Shown here in pieces: positions 32,799 to 50,000 of a stretch of 64,000 bases of DNA. The notes under the pieces are model-generated. The model saw only the letters and a program-made list of their open reading frames with translations. It was not told the origin of the DNA and searched no databases. Position 1 is the first letter of the stretch; each line of letters starts with the position of its first letter. The DNA comes from Chrysogorgia sp. JL179-B06 (Eukaryota; Cnidaria; Anthozoa; Scleralcyonacea; Chrysogorgiidae). A program made the position numbers and the translations under genes. Location of the stretch: assembly GCA_035772405.1 (NCBI GenBank), contig JAYKKM010000415.1, positions 567,001-631,000 of the forward strand. Direction: 5' to 3'.

Positions 32799-33019
32799 AA
32801 TCTAGATATGGACATGAGTACTAATTATACACAAACCATTGCCAGAGACAACCGCTTGTGGGATAAACAGCGGTCATGCGCACATCCAGAGAGCGTGAAG
32901 CGGTATAGGGCCAGAGTGCTCAAACTACCACAAGGGTAGTGGGCGTTGCATTATCGCTAAAGGACACCTACACCAACTTCACAGAGTGCTCAACAACACC
33001 GGAGTGAAGGAGCGTAATA

Positions 33020-33078
33020 GTACAATATCTACAGACACGTGTTTCGCTGTTCCACAGCTCATCAGTGTAGCTTGGTAC
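33020..33078 (-). ncRNA. Type I hammerhead ribozyme, copy 6
   Basis: Identical core and stems. Predicted cleavage between 33034 and 33033. The extra TA of this unit lies outside the ribozyme. Confidence 0.93.
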
Positions 33079-33301
33079 AATCTAGATATGGACATGAGTA
33101 CTAATTATACACAAACCATTGCCAGAGACAACCGCTTGTGGGATATAAACAGCGGTCATGCGCACATCCAGAGAGCGTGAAGCGGTATAGGGCCAGAGTG
33201 CTCAAACTACCACAAGGGTAGTGGGCGTTGCATTATCGCTAAAGGACACCTACACCAACTTCACAGAGTGCTCAACAACACCGGAGTGAAGGAGCGTAAT
33301 A

Positions 33302-33360
33302 GTACAATATCTACAGACACGTGTTTCGCTGTTCCACAGCTCATCAGTGTAGCTTGGTAC
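33302..33360 (-). ncRNA. Type I hammerhead ribozyme, copy 7
   Basis: Identical core and stems in the last, partial unit. Predicted cleavage between 33316 and 33315. On the minus strand this is the most 5' ribozyme of the array. Confidence 0.93.
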
Positions 33361-33511
33361 AATCTAGATATGGACATGAGTACTAATTATACACAAACCA
33401 TTGCCAGAGACAACCGCTTGTGGGATAAACAGCGGTCATGCGCACATCCAGAGAGCGTGAAGCGGTATAGGGCCAGAGTGCTCAAACTACCACAAGGGTA
33501 GTGGGCGTTGC

Positions 33512-35639
<2,128 letters not shown>

Positions 35640-35854
35640 CAACGTTAATTATTTATTGACATATTCGACCTGTTGACTCAGGCCTTTGTCAAAGATAATG
35701 CAGACTAAACTATAGTATAAAAGAAATTGGCACTTGATAGCCGTCGACAGGCGTTCTGTCAAAAAAGAAAGAAAAAACAAGCATAACATGTAGTAGGCCA
35801 ACAGGCACTCTGGACGAATTATTAAATAAGTCAGTGTATTTACTGTATTATTTA

Positions 35855-37135
35855 TATATTATTACTCTGGCCAACTGGCACTCTGGCCAAAAGTCCGTGT
35901 ATAATATTACTCTGGCACTCTGGCCGAAAGTAACAAGTCTGGCCAACTGGCACTCTGGCCAAAAGTCAGTGTATAATATTACTCTGGCCAACTGGCACTC
36001 TGGTCGAAACTCTGTATATTATTATTACTCTGGCCAACTGGCACTCTGGCCGAAAGTAACGAAAGGCCAACTGGCACTCTGGCCGAACGTAACAAGTCTG
36101 GCCAACTGGCACTCTGGCCAAAAGTCAGTGTATAAGATTACTCTGGCCAACTGGAACTCTGGCCGAAAGTAACAAGTCTGGCCAACTGGCACTCTGGCCA
36201 AACGTCAGTGTATAAGATTACTCTGGCCAACTGGCACTCTGGCCGAAAGTAACAAGTCTGGCCAACTGGCACTCTGGCCAAAAGTCAGTGTATAAGATTA
36301 CTCTGGCCAACTGGCACTCTGGCCGAAAGTAACAAGTCTGGCCAACTGGCACTCTGGCCAAAAGTCAGTGTATAAGATTACTCTGGCCAACTGGCACTCT
36401 GGCCGAAAGTAACAAGTCTGGCCAACTGGCACTCTGGCCGAAAGTCAGTGTATATTATTATTACTCTGGCCAACTGGCACTCTGGCCGAAAGTAACGAAA
36501 GGCCAACTGGCACTCTGGCCGAACGTAACAAGTCTGGCCAACTGGCACTCTGGCCAAAAGTCAGTGTATAAGATTACTCTGGCCAACTGGCACTCTGGCC
36601 GAAAGTAACAAGTCTGGCCAACTGGCACTCTGGCCAAAAGTCAGTGTATAAGATTACTCTGGCCAACTGGCACTCTGGCCGAAAGTAACAAGTCTGGCCA
36701 ACTGGCACTCTGGCCGAAAGTCAGTGTATATTATTTTACTGGCACTCTGGCCGAACGTAACAAGTCTGGCCAACTGGCACTCTGGCCAAAAGTCAGTGTA
36801 TAATATTACTCTGGTCAACTGGCACTCTGGCCGAAAGTCTGTATATTATTATTACTCTGGCCAACTGGCACTCTGGCCAAAAGTCAGTGCGCAATATAAC
36901 TCTGGCCAACTGGCACTCTGGCCGAAAGTAACGAGTTTGGCCAACTGGCACTATATGGCCGAACTTAACAAGTCTGGCCAACTGGCACTCTGGTCAAAAG
37001 TCAGTGTATATAATACTCTGGCCAACTGGCACTCTGGCCGAAAGTATTAAACAACTCAGTGTATTATATTACTCTGGCCAACTGGCCGATTATAGTCAGT
37101 GCGCAATATAACTCTGGCCAACTGGCACTCTGGCA
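35855..37135. repeat. Right TIR tandem array (GGCCAACTGGCACTCTGGCC)
   Basis: The reverse complement of the array at 28622-29640, with more units. This explains why the right arm is ~300 bp longer. A frame of repeated LANWHSGQK-type peptides is an artefact of the repeat. Confidence 0.95.
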
Positions 37136-37606
37136 CTAAAGTATATACGTTCAGACGACGTGTTGGTGTGATTGTGGAGCATGCAATATAGGATATTTTG
37201 AGCGATTATCGTGATTACAAACTGATCATTATCTGTGACGCACTCTGTGCTCTGCTACACGGTGAAACAACCACAAAAGCGTTGCAAAAATATACTGTAA
37301 AGTTGCGGCGTTCAGCTACGGCAACTATAATCGGTGAAGGTGATCAGAATCAGTCAGACTGAGCATGAAAACTCAGAAGCAGAAGACCCCATTGACAAAA
37401 GAAAAGAGCAATTTCTTCTAATTTGTCAAAGTTGGTTTAGAACGATTACTCGAAGCGCGCCATAGTTTTTTACTCGTTGCGGATGAAAACAACCTTGATT
37501 TCTGGTGTCATATTTCAGGTGTCGCATTAAATGCGACGGTTACCACTTCCGTCGCATTACCGTCGCATTAAATGCGACGGAACTTCGACGTCTAAACCAG
37601 GCCTTA

Positions 37607-40300
37607 CAAGCACTGATCAGAAGTCCATTGTGTGATCCAAGATAATATTGACGACACAGATGTGCTGTTTGGTATAAAATCTCGTGTATTACACATCAAA
37701 ATATCGTCATGGCGATATGAACGACGGCAACAAAGTTTTTTCTCAGTAATGTAAGTATGTAACTGAATTGGTTTAGAATCACGCTAAGCACAAGTCTGGC
37801 TACATCATAATGATTAATGTATGAGGACTAACACAGAATATTACATCATTGACATATTTAGTTTAAAAGTAGGGTTAGTATTCCTCTGGTTAGGGTTTTT
37901 GTTCTTGTAAAGCTTCTGATTCCCGAGAAAATAACCTTGATGTAATCTATATGACGTAGTCTGTGTCCACACCGTACACGAAGAAGATACCGGACCTACT
38001 CTTATAATAACCCTAATTGTCCTTAGACGGTTACCCAGTACCCCCTGTGAGTTCCTAGTACCCCCTGTGAGTCCATCGCGTATTCAGTTATCTCGCATCA
38101 TGTGACGAACGCGTGCATCACAACAACTACCAGTAAACAACCTGTTTGCATATAAACATACCACGCCCAGTTTCACGAACGTAACCATACAATTTGAGAA
38201 TGAATTAACGATTTACTTGAGCTAATTCACTTTAAGACAGAGATTAGAAAGAGTAATTACTTTGAATATTATGCAAGATGCAGAAAAGTGAACCTATTGA
38301 ATAAGTGCTTGTCTCGATGGTTTTCAAGTGTTTGAGGTAACACTACAGACCTACACTGATTACAGCTGAAGGACATCTTACTTAGCTTTTGCTGGTATGT
38401 GTATGCACAATGTTAATGTATCATGTCAATTACTCTCAATACTGCACACACATAGTCATAAAGCATATCTACACGTTACACCACTTTTCTTACAATTGTC
38501 TTTCTGATGTATCCAATGGTTTGTACGCGAAGTAATACTAGTTTATGATTCGATAATAAATGTCGCAAAACTCCCTTTACGCTCGCTTGCCAGTGCATTG
38601 CATGCATCAAAATGATAATCGCGGAAGGAAAAATCGCCTCGTGTTTCGCCTGCCTGACACAGAATACTACACCATTGAAATGTTGAGTTTAGCAATAGTG
38701 TTTTAGTATTTCTTTATTTCAGGGTTTGGTTTAGAGTTTTTGTTTGGGTTATGGTTAGGATTTTTGTTCTTGTAAAGCTTCTGAATCTTGAGAAAATAAC
38801 CTTGATGGACTGTAACATAGGTAGCTGTGTCTATTGTCTAGCTCCGCGGTGTATACACGAAGATGCCGACAAATCGTAGCGTGCATGAGCGCCCTTAATT
38901 TCTTAAGTGATGCTTTTAATTTTTAATGTAGTAAAGGTCTACCACAAACAGCTGAACTCTTTTCACCTCATTGTGTATATTTATGTTGTGACTTGACAAC
39001 GCTATCACGGAGAAATTATATTATGAAGGGCGGTAATAGCAATAAAAGACCTATGCATGGCTATGTCCGCTCGTAGCTTGGTATAAAGGCGCCATCAAAA
39101 ACTGTGTAAAAGTTGGTGTACCTTATCGTTATCCTTTATCCTGTATCGCTATGCTTTAGAAGACGTCAAAGTATCGCTATCCGTCGGATAAATCGTGTAT
39201 CTTGCGGTATATACTTTTCATAGGGGATGTATCAGTTGGATATAAGCCTTATTCACCGCGCATTTGTTACCCTGGCCTTGAACAACCGAGTGCATATGTA
39301 TATGCGGTTTATTATCGCCAAATTATTACATAATTCATGCCATACAATTGGCTGTATTTCAGACGTTGTTCTGTTAAACATTAACAACTCAGACGTTGTT
39401 CTGTTAAACATTGAATGTAAGTTATTATAGACTAGCTATATAGGAGCAGAAGATATCATGTATTAAATATTGCATGTAATATTACATATGCGTGTGCTCT
39501 TCAGCAATCTTGTCTACAAGATGATAAGCTCCTAAACAACTTAATTCAAGTAAATGCTCTTCAGATATCTTGAACATCAGCTGCCTATTGGGTGACCGCA
39601 AAAACATGTTGGCATTTAAGCACAGATTGAAGGACGTTTTCATTACATTGAGCTGGACACCGCACGATATTTGCTCTAATAAACTATTTCATATTCTTGT
39701 GTGAGATACTGTTGCTTTTATTTATTTAATGGTAAAAACTCTTGATCGCAAAGTTTAACCTATATAATTTAACCAGGTAAGTGAAATTTTATGCCGATAT
39801 ATGCGACGATAATATTGAGGCAAGAGAAATGTGTGATGAAACCTAACAAGGGAATCAATTTATATCTATGCATTCTCTCTCTCTCTCTCTCTCTCTCTTT
39901 ATAATATATCAAGGTGTTACTGTTAGCATATTATGGTAAATGAATGGTATATAGTTTTAGGGTTATTGTAAGGGTAAACTTTCACTGTTTGTTTTAATAC
40001 TTAATTTTATGTGCTATATGAATATAATGAGAAGAGCACAGATCAGGATAATTAAAGAAATAGTTTGTGGTTTGAGTGCTTTGTCTAGTTATGGACGGGG
40101 GAAGTTGGCAGAAGAGTTGCTCCAGACAATAGTCGAGAAGTGCTCTGCCAACTTCCCAAGTGAATTCACGTCAAGCCATGAACCATTTCTTTTATAACAG
40201 AGAATAAAACCCAAAATAATAAAAAACAACTTTGTTTTGTTCACCTTACGGAAACCAAAAATTTGGCATGAGTTTTCTTCAATGCAAAAACATTACTCGA
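37607..40300. other. Gene-poor region with a diverged direct duplication
   Basis: Segments ~37838-37990 and ~38655-38875 share TGACACAGAATAYTACA, TTTTTGTTCTTGTAAAGCTTC and GAGAAAATAACCTTGATG, so the region contains an old ~0.8-kb tandem or dispersed duplication. A (CT)n tract lies at 39875-39898. A 14-bp hairpin (GGGAAGTTGGCAGA and complement) lies at 40099-40157. No gene is recognised. Confidence 0.6.
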
Positions 40301-40302
40301 AG

Positions 40303-40924
40303 GGGCTGTTTACAGATTGAGTTTCATTCCGTATTGAACTCATACCAGTTCTGTTAAAATCCCTTTAGGTGTTTACATGAATCCGGAATAAGATGCAGCT
40401 CAATCCGGATTGAGTTCATTCCGGAATGAAATTTCATTCGAGATAGAAATTTCATTCCGGTGTCGTGTAAAGGCGGTGCGAGATTTCATTCCGGAATGAA
40501 AAATACAACCTAGAGGACTGAAGCAAACGACACATGCATGCTTTTAACATTTATAGACGACAATTTGCAGCTAGAGACAGGAATTGCGCCGAAGTCATAT
40601 TGTTCAATATAAATAGCTTTTTGTCGACGACGTTATAAATTAAAGGTGAATTAAATGCTTGTTTACTTGCGACCGCATCGATTATCGATGCTAGCATTGC
40701 TTTCGCCCTTTTCTTTATGTTTATTCTCCGCCAAATTATCAATTTAGGGCGCATGTTGAAGTGTGCAAGCGCAGACATTGCTGAAAGAAACAACCGCTAT
40801 AATGTTATTGATCGCCATCTTGAAATTTCAGATTTCGCGCGATTTTCGATCCTGGGATAGAATTACTGGTTTGAATTCACGTTCAATCCGAATGAAACTG
40901 AATCTGGATTCATGTAAACAGCCC
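40303..40924. mobile_element. TIR element GGGCTGTTTACA with ATTCCGGAATGA motifs
   Basis: The ends GGGCTGTTTACA and TGTAAACAGCCC are perfect inverted repeats. Subterminal ATTCCGGAATGAAATTTCAT motifs repeat in both orientations. The 80-codon minus-strand frame inside has no recognisable domain. Located upstream of the GT8 gene. Confidence 0.75.
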
Positions 40925-41084
40925 TGAAGTGGCGTAGAGAAGAATTTGTTTGAGTTATCCCGACTCTCCCAGTCAAACTAAGATGAAAGTTTATAAGAGT
41001 GAATGCTCCTTTTTGCTGAATATCCATTCAACATTCTTTCTGTTATTTCTTTTTTTCTATCAGCTGAGGTATAGCGCCGATAAC

Positions 41085-44000
41085 ATGTTGAGATTAAGAC
41101 CAGGATTCAGTTCTAAGATTCTGAAGATTACAAGGTAGGATAAAAATAAGGCGGTTTGTTTATTTTGGTCGCACGTCAGTGACCGGGGTTTTCCCTCGAA
41201 CTTCACGCTGAAATTGGCTGTAGGTGGACAAACCCTGGACATAAAACGCCGACTTTAAACATAGACTTGATTTTTGTTTCATAATTACTTTAAGAAATAT
41301 AAGAAGTATTATTTATAAGAAGTATTATATATGCAAACAACTAAATTGTTTTCGTTCCTCTTCTAGATTCTTTTCGTCGGCTCGCAGTTGTCTCGTCCTC
41401 GTCGTCGCTGTACTATCGCTGTATTTTCTCTTCCGTTATTTCCACGTAGCTGAATTTCTTGGTTTTGGTCTCTCCTATGTTAAAATTATTATCTATCTTC
41501 TCAAGCAGGACAATCAACATTATTACGATATCATGGCACAAGAAGCAGAGGTTATGGTTTGAGATGTCTTTAATGCTATATGAGATATACAACCTACGAC
41601 ATTCACCAATAAGACAGAAGCTTCAGAAAATATACTTATAGTTCAGACATAGTTTGACGCTACTCTGTCTTTAAAAAGTGTTTTGAACGTAACTTTAAAA
41701 GTTACTGTCCATGACCCAACGTTTCGACACTCCCTCGGTACCATCATAGACGTTGTCTGGACTCTGGAGGCTTGGCATATCAATAGCGCCCACACCCCAT
41801 TGAATCGCGATGACGGTGGTTTATTACCAGAAGCTTATTTGCATCTTGTTAATAGATAATGTCGTCAGGGTCCCTATTTATACCCTCATAGAACCGGTAA
41901 CTTTACAACGATCACCCCTAATTAAGAAACGTTGGGTCATGGACAGTAACTTTTAAAGTTACGTCCAGAGTAGCGTCAAACTATGTCTGATTGCGTTGGG
42001 AAATTATATAAATATTTCATTTTTTTAGACTGTATGGAAATTACATGTTTTCCAGAAAAAGTTTATGAAACAATGGTGTAAGGTAGACTTTAATAACTAA
42101 ATTATGTTAGACTATATATATATAATAACTAAATAAAACATCCAAGGGCCTTTGCTTGAAACGTTAGACCACAATCACCACATACACACTGTATTTCGGT
42201 ACTTTATCATCCTTCTAGTATTCTTGGTAAATATTAATGAATCGATGTATTTGATATCTCAGCGTATAAAAGTTAATCTTAAAATATACTATATGTGTTT
42301 CTTGGTGTCTAGGATGTTCCTAAAACAAATAATGTTACATGGTTGATCTCTCTAGTAAGTATTTCTGGATGATATGTTGATGGTACAATGTGGTTATGTA
42401 TGGTGTGATGTGATGCTGTTTTTTGAATTTTATTGATTTGTCACATCTACAGAATATACAATACAATATTACGCTATATACGAAATTACAAAAAATGTGT
42501 GACAGGAAACGGTAACAGAACGAAGTCCCAATTTACAACCGTCCCCGGTGTGACGCAAGGTGATTTGACTCGGGCGTGTTGTTTGAAAAAACGTGGTTTG
42601 GTGTGAGATGGGGTGAAGTAGTGTGATGTGGTATGATATATATGGTACATGGATTAGTATGGTGTGGCAGGCTTGCCAAGCTGTGAGACGAACAGGATGT
42701 GACGTACTGACGTGTCGTGACACGTCACGAGATGAGATGGCACGAGATGAGATGAAATGAGATGAGATGAAGCGGTGGTATTGACGTTTCGACGGCCTCA
42801 GCGGCGGTTATCTTCAGAGTCAAATAAAGGTCGACTCTGAAGATGACGCTGCTGAGGCCGTCGAAACGTCAGTCACAACAATATTCTTTCTCAAGACTAC
42901 AACAACCTGGACTATCAGATATACTATAATGATAATATGGGAGGATGAATGATTTAATATGATATGGTATAGGATTACACACGTACAATACACTCTGATG
43001 TGCATTAGATATATGCGGTCAAATACTATTACAAACTCTATAACATGAATTTTTCTAACTTTCCTATTTTCTTTTTGTGTGGCTTTTGTCAGAACAATGA
43101 TGATCTCGCCACTGGGGCAGTTGCTGTTGGATATATCTTAAAGAAATTTTCATGTCAGACGTAAGTAATTACCTAAACCGAGCTAGAGTGTTTCATTCCT
43201 TTATTTTAGCAGTTTACTCTACATTTCTGTACGGGGAAGTTTTTCACACAGACCTCACTTCTTCGTCGCTCGGTCTGCACGAAAATCTCAGGCAGACACT
43301 CGTCATGTTGTTCGGAAGTACCATAATTTTGAAAGTCATTTACCTATATTGGTTCGTATTTTAATTCGTTTGTTGATACGAACTTTGTAGGAAGCTTACA
43401 GCTTTGATAACAAAAGACCTTAGTTCAGACACACGGGAAGTTCTTCGAAAGGTAACGTATTCGCAAATATTGTTTTAATGATAAAGATGGAATGACAAAA
43501 ATTCGCCAAATGGGACAAAGTTCGAGGGCGGTGGACGTGGACAGAAGCGCTCTGCAAGCACAGGGAGAACAATAATAAACAATGAGAGTTGATGAAAGTT
43601 GATGAGAATACACGAGAATGCATGAGAGTTGATGAGGATATATGTTGATGACTGAGAGTACACGAGAGTTCATGAGAGTTCATGAGAGTTGATGAAATTA
43701 CATGACAGTTGATGAGAGTGCACGAGAGTTGATGAAAATTAATGAAAACGCATGAGTGAGTGAAATTGATAGGAGTGCATGATAGTTGATAAGGTTGTGT
43801 GAGGACATGTGAGAGTTGATGAGAGTACATTAGAGTTTATGAGAGTTGCAGTGGTCAAATAAGAAGGAGACTTTTTCAACTTTCATCATTTGAATTGTCG
43901 TTTTAAAATCATTGTCAAATGTAAAACAGGTTGGATATGAAGTACTCTTAGTCGAAGGACTTGACTGCAACTGGATGGACAATATAAAGGGCCGACCAGG

Positions 44001-47000
44001 AAGCAATACTGGTGAGTTTCGAGTTTCACTTGTGTCCAAATTGTTCGTCATCTTCACTTGTGTCCAAATTGAGTACAAAGAAGACAGGATAGGCATGTTA
44101 TTGTTTTCAGAGATAATTTTAGACGATATGAAAAGACTTTGGGTCTGTGAAAGAAATTCAATGACGTTGCTTCATTTTTCCTTCAGGAATTCCCGGAACT
44201 CACACGAGATTTCACGCATGGAAGCTTGAGCAGTACCAGAAAGTAAAGTTTTCACGAATTTTCTCGTGACGAATAATTTTCTCATAACAATGCAACATAA
44301 TACGATAGTCGCTAAATGCTTTGATTTATACCTTTATAACGTTTGAAAACATTTTTGTTGATCATAGATTATCTACGTGGACACGGATTTCCTTCCTCTT
44401 GTAAACATCGATGAAGTGAGCTATTACCTTTCTTTATATTTATTTTATTTTAGATCATCCTCAGGGTAATATTCCACGTATAGATATTAGAAATCCAATC
44501 AGTTCTAATCTATCGATTTGCCCGAGTCATATTTGGAATGAACTGTTCCCCGTTTCTTCTTAATACCGCCTTAAAACACCACGTTTCACAAGATCTTCGT
44601 TGCGTATGCTCGATGTCCTTGTTGTATTTTCTTCCTCTTCGCAGTGGAGGAATTCTTCGCAATCTTGTATCCGGCTCGAAGGACCATGTAATATTTATTT
44701 GACTAATCTAAACCATACATACTGACATACATAACAGACTACAACATACACTGTACGATCTTGCCCTAATCAATAACTTGTCCGGTTTGTCCCACGTGAT
44801 CTACAATTAAACCCACGTGACTCGTATCCAGTTCGTAGTTCAAGTATGATTTGTTTGGATTAATTGGTCGTGGTTATACGCGGCGTTCATGTCGTCTAAG
44901 ACGTTTGATTAAAGTTTAGTAAAAATACGCGAAATAAGGCAGACGACTTTAATGTTAGACGATATTAATGTCGCTGTTAATTGCGTCTTTTACACGCACT
45001 TAACAAACGTTAAAGCGGTCTCAAACGAGACGCACTTAACTGGGACGCCAACCTTTTCGGTTCTCAACCTCGTACCCAGGGTCTCATCTCCGCTCGCCTC
45101 CCGAAGGCTCTGGGTACGAGATTGGCCGTTCGCATGTTAATATGTATTTTGTTTAGTTTCTAATTCATGTTTTTCTGCTTCGCGAAACACGTAGCTCTTT
45201 GATGTCCCTGCAGAATTTTCCGCTGTGTATCACCGACAACCAGTAAGTCGTTTGCCTAACATGAAAATCTATGAATAATTTTCACATGACTTCATAAGCG
45301 CCATATTGGTGTACCTCAACAATAGATTGTCATTGGTCGATAAATATAGTAACACTGCGATGACGTACTCAGATTTCGAGTCGCTCTCAGATTTCGAGTC
45401 GCTTGGTTTAATACCGCTATCACTGGTAAGTAAGATGCCAGTAAATAGTTATAGAACACACGCGCAAATCACATGAAATGCATAACCGCTCCATAGGTTT
45501 TAAAATCGAATAGGAGCCAAGCCCACTCGCTGATATACGCTGATTGTTATACATAAGTTTCAAGAATGCGTTTTGTGTGATTTGCGTATTGAATGCGTAT
45601 TTTCTGTTAAACGCATTAACATTCTTACTAATCATCACCATGCAAACATTCAAGGAATTAGTTTTTAACTAATCAGCCACTCAGTCAGTACGGAGATTTT
45701 TCCTTTGAAAATACACGCATTCAAAAACATACTTTTATTTACTACATGTAGTTTCATTGAAGGACAGCGCTAAACTCAACGATTTTCAAATTTTAATTTT
45801 TTTAAATTCTCTGATTATTTCAGTTTAGTAACATGACTTATACCATGCATGGAATAATTTGTTTATAGCGGTGTGAAGTGCATAGTGTGAAGTGTATTCC
45901 GTAGTTGGCATCTGTGCGATACTAGATACAAAAAGGTCGTTATATGGATAGTTTTAAACTGATTACTGAGATTTTCTCATGGTAGTTCTTTTCAAATAAA
46001 TCCTTGTTACGTTATAAATTAATCCTTATTATTGCGAATTCATATAAAGTGCGATCAATGATCTGGTGACAGATTGGGATAGCTGTATTAAACCAAGCGA
46101 CTCGAAATGTGAGACGTCACGCAGTGTTACTATATTTATCGACCAATGAGAAGCTGGAGCAGGTCTCTCCCTAATGGCATGTCTCGTGTACTTCAACAAT
46201 AGATTTTTACGTAAGTAGCTTCTTTTATTACGCACATAAGTATGGCCTCCATGCTCTTCGTGTTTTGGATCGTTATCACACGACTTAAAACCATCTATTG
46301 AGTGAATATTTTATCCTAACTTGAACTCATCTAGTATCCTAACTTGAACTCAATTTCTTGACAATTTTTGACCATGTTTTTTTACCCAGGGGATATTTGA
46401 CACGTGCTTTAATGCAGGGATTCTTGTTTTTAGGTAAGACATAATTAAGACCCTCGTTTTAGATTTTTGACAAAACATTATCCGAGGATAGACTTCTTTG
46501 TAAAACATGAGTCAATAAACAAGATTCAATATCATCAATAATTCATGAGGAAAACACAAAGGAAAATCATGATCGTATCGTGTCTTTATATATGATAAAG
46601 ATTCCTCCTGATTTACATCAACTTTTCCTTCGATTTTCTCGACGAAAATAGCTTGAATCACTGAAATAGTTAGTAAACATGGTTATTTAGATGCAGTCGT
46701 TTTTGAAGCCGTTCAAGCCACTCGCAGTCGTGTTTTATGGAGGAATGAGTGGAGACTGCCGTCAATTTGACGGAGTTATAGCTTCAACAAGCTTGGTTCT
46801 AATTTGTTGCTCTTGATTTCATCTACCTTGCTAAGTTTTGTCATTTCAATAGCGGCGTTTGACACGTAAAATACCACTTTCTCAATGAATTTTGTGATGC
46901 AATTTGATTCTAACCTGTGTACAGCCTGAATATACACCTGTAATACAGTCTGAAAACTCGCACGATAGCTTGTCGACCCCCCGCTGAGCGGAGCTATTTT

Positions 47001-50000
47001 GAGTGGTTTAGTACTCATATGATTCATAATTGTTTATTTGATTGGATTATTTGATCTCACAAGAATTCCCAGAGAACCAATTGTAACTGGAATAAGTCAA
47101 GGTTGTGATTTGAACAATCAAAATCTGCTACTCGGATCTGAGTAGCTCAGCGGGGGGTCGATAAGCTATCGTGCGAGTTTTCACAGACTGTATTACAGGT
47201 GTATATTCAGGCTGTACACAGGCTATTTGATTACTAATTGTGGTAATAACCGATCTTTCATAATATTTTTTCATCGGAGAACCATTGTAATTATTTTTCA
47301 TTTTGTTTTATTTTATTTCAATGAAGACCATCGAAACGCATCTACGATGAATTGATAGATAAATGGACGGTATGTTTGTTTTTAGAACTTTCATCCAGTA
47401 ATGACTGAACCAATAAAATGGAACATTAAAAACACTACAATTTTTAATTAGTATGCTTCACATAACGTTCTTTTTTACATTATATTGACAAGTTTCTATC
47501 ACAAATCCTCAATTTTCGTTGGCTATCGCAGGAGTTACTGCAGTTTTTTTTTATCGCAGTTTTCCTGATAATAGAAACCTCTGGGCTAAAAGTCGCGTGA
47601 TTTCGAAAGAATATTTACTTTTTTCATGAAAAATGTGAAATAAAAGTTATTTCTTGGGTTAGAAACTTGTAAATTTATTAGACAACTCACTCTTGCTTTC
47701 TATGAGCGATAGTACGTCAATTCATGAAGTAATTGTTAATTAGTTCATAGAAAACTCAGGTCTAACTGTGTAATTGTTAATTATATAGCGAGTAGCGTCA
47801 GATTGCAACATTTTCTGATTAGATGACTAGTAAGTTTTTACTAATTAAAGTTATTATTATTTGCTAAGGAAATGACCGACACCCTTGGCTGTCCACACGA
47901 CCAGCGAGTATTGTGGTATTATTTCGCTTTCTCTGGTAAATATCTTCTTATATATGTCGCCCATTTATTATCTGTAAACATAAACTGAAACGGTGGTGGG
48001 TTATTTCTTGTTCATGACAGGTCGTTGGAATCCTCTTCCATACTCCTACAACGTATGGAGACTGTCATTTTATCCATTGCGAGGTGAGTATTGTTTCTTT
48101 CTGGTTGTACACGAGCAAGTCCCATATACACTTCGAAGTTCATTTTTTAACTACCGTAAACTTTCGAAAATAAGCTCTCAGAAAATAACCGCCCCGGAAA
48201 ATAACCCGCCGAAAATAAACCCCCGGAAAATGACCCTCCGAAAATAACCCCCGGAAAATAAAGCCCCGGAAAATAACCCTCCGAAAATAAATCCCCCGAA
48301 AATAAATTCCGCCGAGAATAATCCCCTCCGAAAATATAGCCCCCTCCGAAAATAGCCCCCTCGAAAATACGCCTCCCACATCATGGACGCAAAAATTCTT
48401 CCAGTAATAAGCCCCCAAAATATAAACCCACAAACACATGAGTAAAATACTTGTACGCACACTGGATGGCCCTCCAATGAAATAAACCCCTCTCGGAAAA
48501 TAAGCCCTCCCGAGAATAAGCCCATCAAAGAAGTCCTTTTTGAACAAATATATAAGCCCAGGAAGCTCACGGTATGGACGATCATCAAGCTCAAATCCTC
48601 ACGGTCTTGGACAGGGATCGAACCTGTAACTTCGCTCTGCATCTGAGTCTTGGTAGCTCAATGGTTAGAGCGTCTCACCAGCAATCAGAAGGTTACAGGA
48701 TTTTAGCCTGTCCTGGACTAGTTCCCGCATTCACCAAGCCATATTTATAATGGTAGGAGCGGTACATTGGCGATCAGGTTACGGGTTCAAACCCGATCGT
48801 TTGGTATATATTCCAGAGAATATATTTGCTCATGAATAGGAATTTCATGTCTTTTCATGTTTCTGAGTTGAGACAAAGAGCTTACTTCTCTAAATATATT
48901 TATTTTCTAAGAGCTTATACATCTCTAAATATCTTTTGTTATGAATGGTGTCACCACTAATTATCATATAACTCCAATAACAGGTACATGGAGTCCCTTG
49001 GTGCGTGCTTACAAAGTTGACGATAGTTTGTTTTATCCAATGAAAGGTGAGTAAAAACTATTGAACGTTTTGCAGGCTACAATAGACACTTCGCTGATTT
49101 CCTACAATAGGTAAGAACAATGGCTTTGCCATAACAATGGCTTTGCCATTGTCAATTTGTCATTGTTTGTAAAGTTAGCATAATTTCTCGTTTTACATCG
49201 CAAATGGGTTTTTTCAGCTTACCATTTCGCTGGGTTTGGGGTTATTCGAAAACCTTGGGAAGTGAAGAAAAGACCGACGAAAGAAGAATCAGCACGCTTT
49301 ACTGGGCCACTTTTGATGTAAGTGAAAGACCGACAGGGATGGAGAGGAACACTTAAAGAGAGAGAGGTGTAACGATGATGCAGAGAGCAAGAGAGATAGA
49401 GGAAGCCAGGAGGAGAGGAAGAGAAGAAGAAAGGAAGAGAGGAAGAGAGGGGAGGAAGAAAGGGAAAGAGATAGTGAGCTAAGGAGTGAGGAAGATAATG
49501 AGGGATGGGTAGGGTATAGGAAGAGAGATAGTTAGTGATCTAGGGAATGAATAAGAGAAAGAGCGATTGGAAGAAGGAAAGGAAGAGATAGTTGGATAGG
49601 GAGTGAGAAAGAGAGTGGGGAATAATTTAGCATGAGGGCTTCTCTAGAATGCGTTTGTCAAGTTGCAAAGAAAAGCAGATATTTAACGGATGTGAAATCG
49701 AAGACCTTGATTTTGGTGTACAGCCAATTTCAAAGCATATTTGCCGTCTGTGTTTGAGTTTGATTACATAGAGGGTAAAACAAGCGCGGAATAAGCTCTT
49801 GCACCCAGGCTAGTAAACCACCGGAGAAAACTGGAAAATCTCGCCGCAATACTGAGTGACTACCAAGCAAAAGCTCGGGGGAAAGATGTGGCAGTGAAAT
49901 TGAAACAATCGACAAAGCGTTCTCTGTCACAACCTTGTCCAAGACTCTAAACACCGCGTGCAAAATAATCTTGCATAATTAGTAATTGACCAATCACGCG

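Noticed and set aside
35834..37050. Frames encoding repeated ANWHSGQK peptides
   Set aside because: Produced by the TIR tandem repeat in all phases; no start context or family match.
39575..39705. Possible LINE C-terminus (MLAFKHRLKDVFI-like)
   Set aside because: Only one weak motif, no LWNxLP sequence and no open frame upstream.
40009..40197. 62-codon frame near 40.1 kb as a small gene
   Set aside because: Contains a 14-bp hairpin, has no family features and no splice partners that I can support.
48651..48710. Functional tRNA gene
   Set aside because: A box and part of a B box are visible, but the anticodon stem does not pair and no acceptor stem closes.
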